Source: Nitrospira sp. UBA6909
GTDB taxonomy: Bacteria > Nitrospirota > Nitrospiria > Nitrospirales > Nitrospiraceae
DNA: 8,458 nucleotides
Direction of reading: 5' to 3'
Assembly (NCBI GenBank): GCA_002451055.1
Contig: DKBD01000126.1
Span: 5,646 to 14,103 of the forward strand
Part shown: positions 6,390 through 8,458 of the stretch, piece by piece
Layout of the letters: each line of letters opens with the position of its first letter
How positions within the stretch are numbered: position 1 is the first letter of the stretch
Translations under genes and position numbers: made by a program
The notes under the pieces: generated by a model
The model's input: only the letters and a program-made list of their open reading frames with translations
Told to the model about the DNA's origin: nothing
The model's database searches: none

Positions 6390-6407
6390 TTGAATACGTT
6401 GAATACG
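6390..6407 (+). repeat. Tandem nine-base repeat TTGAATACG x2
   Basis: TTGAATACG is present twice in immediate succession (6390-6398 and 6399-6407). It could be a pair of binding half-sites nine bases apart or simple slippage. It is locally AT-richer than the surroundings. Confidence 0.5.
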
Positions 6408-6467
6408 GCGGGAGGGTCGTTTACTCTCTATCAGCGACGGTGGAGCCCCACAGTTTACACCTACTCC

Positions 6468-6493
6468 GCCGAAGCAGCTTCAGCTGCGAAGGC
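6468..6493 (+). repeat. 26-base interrupted inverted repeat
   Basis: The outer arms GCC (6468-6470) and GGC (6491-6493) enclose a symmetrical GAA/GAA internal loop and inner arms GCAGCT (6474-6479) and AGCTGC (6482-6487). As RNA the stem would be closed by a TTCA tetraloop with purine mismatches in the middle; as DNA it is a near-perfect operator-like palindrome. It lies about 105 bases before the AsmA/TamB-like start. Confidence 0.5.
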
Positions 6494-6513
6494 CTGACAG
6501 CCGTGATCCCTCT

Positions 6514-6533
6514 GAGGTGTTCGGCGACACCTC
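6514..6533 (+). repeat. Perfect seven-base-pair hairpin with six-base loop
   Basis: GAGGTGT (6514-6520) and ACACCTC (6527-6533) are exact reverse complements around the loop TCGGCG. It lies 20 bases after the preceding inverted repeat and 64 bases before the next start codon. The following bases are mixed rather than T-rich, so it is not a simple intrinsic terminator. Confidence 0.5.
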
Positions 6534-6597
6534 GCCGAAGACGGATCAACCGTCACGAAGCAAGCAGACCGGCCAACCGCTCGGAATCACGCTCACT

Positions 6598-8458
6598 ATG
6601 GCTGGACCATCGACAACGGGAATGAACATACTCAAAGGCCTGGCCCTCGTCTGCGGCGTTCTCATACTCGTGCTGGTCGGCACTCTTCTGGCGGTGCGGT
6701 ACTTGTTTCCGGCAGAAGAAGTCCGTCGCGAACTTGAGCAGATTCTGTCGCAACAGCTCCAGGGCCATGTGCGGATCGCGTCTCTGGAGTGGGACCTGCT
6801 GAGCGGTATCCAGCTTGGCGCAGTGGAAATGGAACGGGACGGGGCACGTCTCGCCCGGTTCGACGGCTTGGCGCTTCGCTATGATCTCCGGCATCTGCTC
6901 CGTGGGAAGCTCTCCATCAATGAACTGAGGCTCACGCGTGCCGAGGTGTTTCTCGATCTCACTCGCGTGTCCGTCAAATCCGAGATGGAACCCGACGCAC
7001 GCCCTCAGACTCCGATCACCCTCCCCACTCTCCCGCTCACAGTCGGTATCGAGACCGTTCGGATCGAGGACTCTCACATCGGTGTGATCGGCAAAGACGG
7101 CCTCCGCGTCACCCTCCATGATATCGATCTGACGGCTGGCCTCGGGGCAGGCCCCCAAGAGGCCGATGTCTCAGGAGTCCTGGATGTCGCCGATGTCGAG
7201 ATCTTGCTGAGCAAGCAGCAGTGGAAGCTCCCGTTGCACCTTGAGTTTGGCCTGGCGGTCGATTTCCCAGCGGAGCGGCTCGTCATCAAACACCTAGAGA
7301 TCAGGTCTGATCCAATCATGAGTCTCTCCGTAAGGGGACAGCTTGATCATATTGTTTCTTCGAGAGAAGTAACTCTCTCGGTCCTTGATGGGCGCATCGA
7401 CCTCGAACGGCTCTTGCCGTTGGGACGACCCTTTCTGCCTCCGACACTTACGGACATGCGGTTGGGGGGTATAATTACTCCCCTGGTCAGGATCAAAGGC
7501 CGCCAAACCGGAGAGGGTTTCGATGGGATAGTGGAGGCAGATCTGAGGGGCGTCGACATACAAGGAACGGTTCCAGCATTCAAACTCGCCCTCCAGCCCA
7601 CATCATTTCGTGTGCACACCGGCGAGACCCTCATCCGCGCCAACCTGCCCCGCGCAATTCATGCAGATTTGTCGATCAATTCGACCGCTGCTTCCTTGGA
7701 GCCCGCCTCCTTGCGAAACCTGGCGTTCGACCTGCAAGCCGATCGAGCCGAATCAGGACGGCTCGCCGCTCACATCACGATGACGGGCGCGCTATCTGCG
7801 GCCCTGTCTCCTCCCGCTCCAAGCATCTCGGAGCCGGTCGAGGTTGAAATCGACGTGTCCGGAGACGAGACCGACATGTCTTTTTCGTTTCCCAAGGTGG
7901 CCGTGCGCGTCGGCAACATGCTGGATCTCGTCGCCAGCGGTGAGGTTGGAACTCTCGATAGCGCTGCGAACGAGCGACCTTTCGGGATGAAGGCTTCGGT
8001 CGAAACCGACGTGGCGAAACTTCTTTCGGGCCTTCCCCAGCCCGGAATTGGAGGAATCGCGCTCACTTCACAAAGCGGACGGCAGAAGCTCTCGTTCGAC
8101 GTGAACGGAAGGCTCGATCCTGAATGGCGCCCGCAGCAAGCCAGCGCCGAAGCGTCACTGGACCTCTCCGGCCTTCGCGCGACCTCGGCGGTGCAGGCGG
8201 TCGAAGGGACGCTGGACCGGTTAGGTGTCGAGATACGTGCGACCTACGGTTCCCGGAACGGTTCGCTCAGGGGCGCGATTCGCGGTCTCATGAAGTTGGG
8301 AGATCTGAAGCAAGGGGCGTCTCTCGCGGTTGGGTCCGCCTCGTTGAAATTCAGCGGTGAACTGGATGGGCGTGTCACACGAGACATGGTCATCAACCAC
8401 CTCACGGCGGCAAACCGCATGGACTTGGAAACTCGCGGCATCCGCTTTATGACTCCCG
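6598..8458 (+). CDS. AsmA/TamB-like envelope protein, N-terminal 620 residues (partial)
   Basis: The frame starts with ATG at 6598 and is open to the right edge, so the C-terminus is missing. An N-terminal membrane anchor (about residues 10-34, ILKGLALVCGVLILVLVGTLLAVRYLF) is followed by EEVRRELEQILSQQLQGHVRIASLEW and then a run LSGIQLGAVEMERDGARLARFDGLALRYDLRHLLRGKLSINELRLTRAEVFLDL. That order, a helix then strands describing an effect on membrane-associated beta repeats, is typical of AsmA, TamB and YhdP-like proteins, which form long beta-strand grooves bridging the periplasm and are implicated in lipid transport or outer-membrane assembly. The rest is low-complexity beta-rich sequence with recurring short hydrophobic strands such as ADLRGVDIQG and VEVEIDVSG, as expected. 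ATG at 6622 (residue 9) is an alternative start; neither has a strong ribosome binding site. Which subfamily it belongs to depends on the missing C-terminal domain. Confidence 0.75.
   Translation, partial: MAGPSTTGMNILKGLALVCGVLILVLVGTLLAVRYLFPAEEVRRELEQILSQQLQGHVRIASLEWDLLSGIQLGAVEMERDGARLARFDGLALRYDLRHLLRGKLSINELRLTRAEVFLDLTRVSVKSEMEPDARPQTPITLPTLPLTVGIETVRIEDSHIGVIGKDGLRVTLHDIDLTAGLGAGPQEADVSGVLDVADVEILLSKQQWKLPLHLEFGLAVDFPAERLVIKHLEIRSDPIMSLSVRGQLDHIVSSREVTLSVLDGRIDLERLLPLGRPFLPPTLTDMRLGGIITPLVRIKGRQTGEGFDGIVEADLRGVDIQGTVPAFKLALQPTSFRVHTGETLIRANLPRAIHADLSINSTAASLEPASLRNLAFDLQADRAESGRLAAHITMTGALSAALSPPAPSISEPVEVEIDVSGDETDMSFSFPKVAVRVGNMLDLVASGEVGTLDSAANERPFGMKASVETDVAKLLSGLPQPGIGGIALTSQSGRQKLSFDVNGRLDPEWRPQQASAEASLDLSGLRATSAVQAVEGTLDRLGVEIRATYGSRNGSLRGAIRGLMKLGDLKQGASLAVGSASLKFSGELDGRVTRDMVINHLTAANRMDLETRGIRFMTP

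Larger units (their letters stand above)
6302..6597 (+). other. 296-base intergenic region with several inverted repeats
   Basis: Between the transporter stop and the AsmA/TamB-like start, no frame on either strand resembles a protein. It contains three separate inverted repeats (6353-6369, 6468-6493 and 6514-6533) and a nine-base tandem duplication. None is followed by a T run, so none is a standard intrinsic terminator. It may hold a promoter and a structured leader for the downstream gene. Confidence 0.45.

Noticed and set aside
6553..7158. 201-codon minus-strand frame opposite the AsmA/TamB-like gene
   Set aside because: The plus-strand frame has a membrane anchor and family pattern continuing to the edge; this one is its shadow.

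Overview
The window looks like chromosomal DNA from a GC-rich Gram-negative bacterium. Three features support this: an outer-membrane copper protein (CopB), a Tat-exported periplasmic oxidase (CopA), and a large AsmA/TamB-like envelope protein. The combination of a group 3b-type (sulf)hydrogenase beta subunit with a CopAB pair and a four-CBS protein suggests Nitrospirota, possibly Nitrospira. That assignment is inference from gene content only; there is no rRNA or other marker gene in the window.

Layout. The left 5.2 kb is read entirely from the minus strand. In transcription order it holds a four-CBS-domain protein (5167-4331), a 93-residue single-pass membrane protein (4263-3982), a 315-base gap with two mini-ORFs and a candidate promoter, the multicopper oxidase CopA (3666-1774), CopB overlapping it by four bases (1777-956), and the first 276 residues of a HydB/AsrA-type iron-sulfur protein (830 to beyond the left edge). 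At about 5.2-5.4 kb the direction flips. The plus strand carries an AEC-family (auxin efflux carrier-like) transporter (5387-6301), a 296-base gap rich in inverted repeats, and the first 620 residues of an AsmA/TamB-like protein running off the right edge (6598-8458).

How the genes fit together. CopA and CopB are translationally coupled and form a periplasmic/outer-membrane copper-detoxification pair. CopA keeps every copper ligand and carries a long Met/His-rich insert, whereas CopB lacks the usual Met/His-rich N-terminal stretch. The hydrogenase-type subunit is a cytoplasmic electron-transfer protein 126 bases behind copB; its partners should lie to the left of the window. The CBS protein could be a nucleotide-sensing regulator, but its target is not visible. 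The AEC carrier and AsmA/TamB-like protein have no evident link to copper or hydrogen.

The two gene ends at the window edges are truncated only by the window. I see no mobile element, CRISPR array, tRNA or rRNA. Most of the window consists of recognisable families. The least explained parts are the two mini-ORFs before copA, the coupled mini-ORF before the hydrogenase subunit, the hairpin cluster at 6353-6533, and the 93-residue membrane protein.
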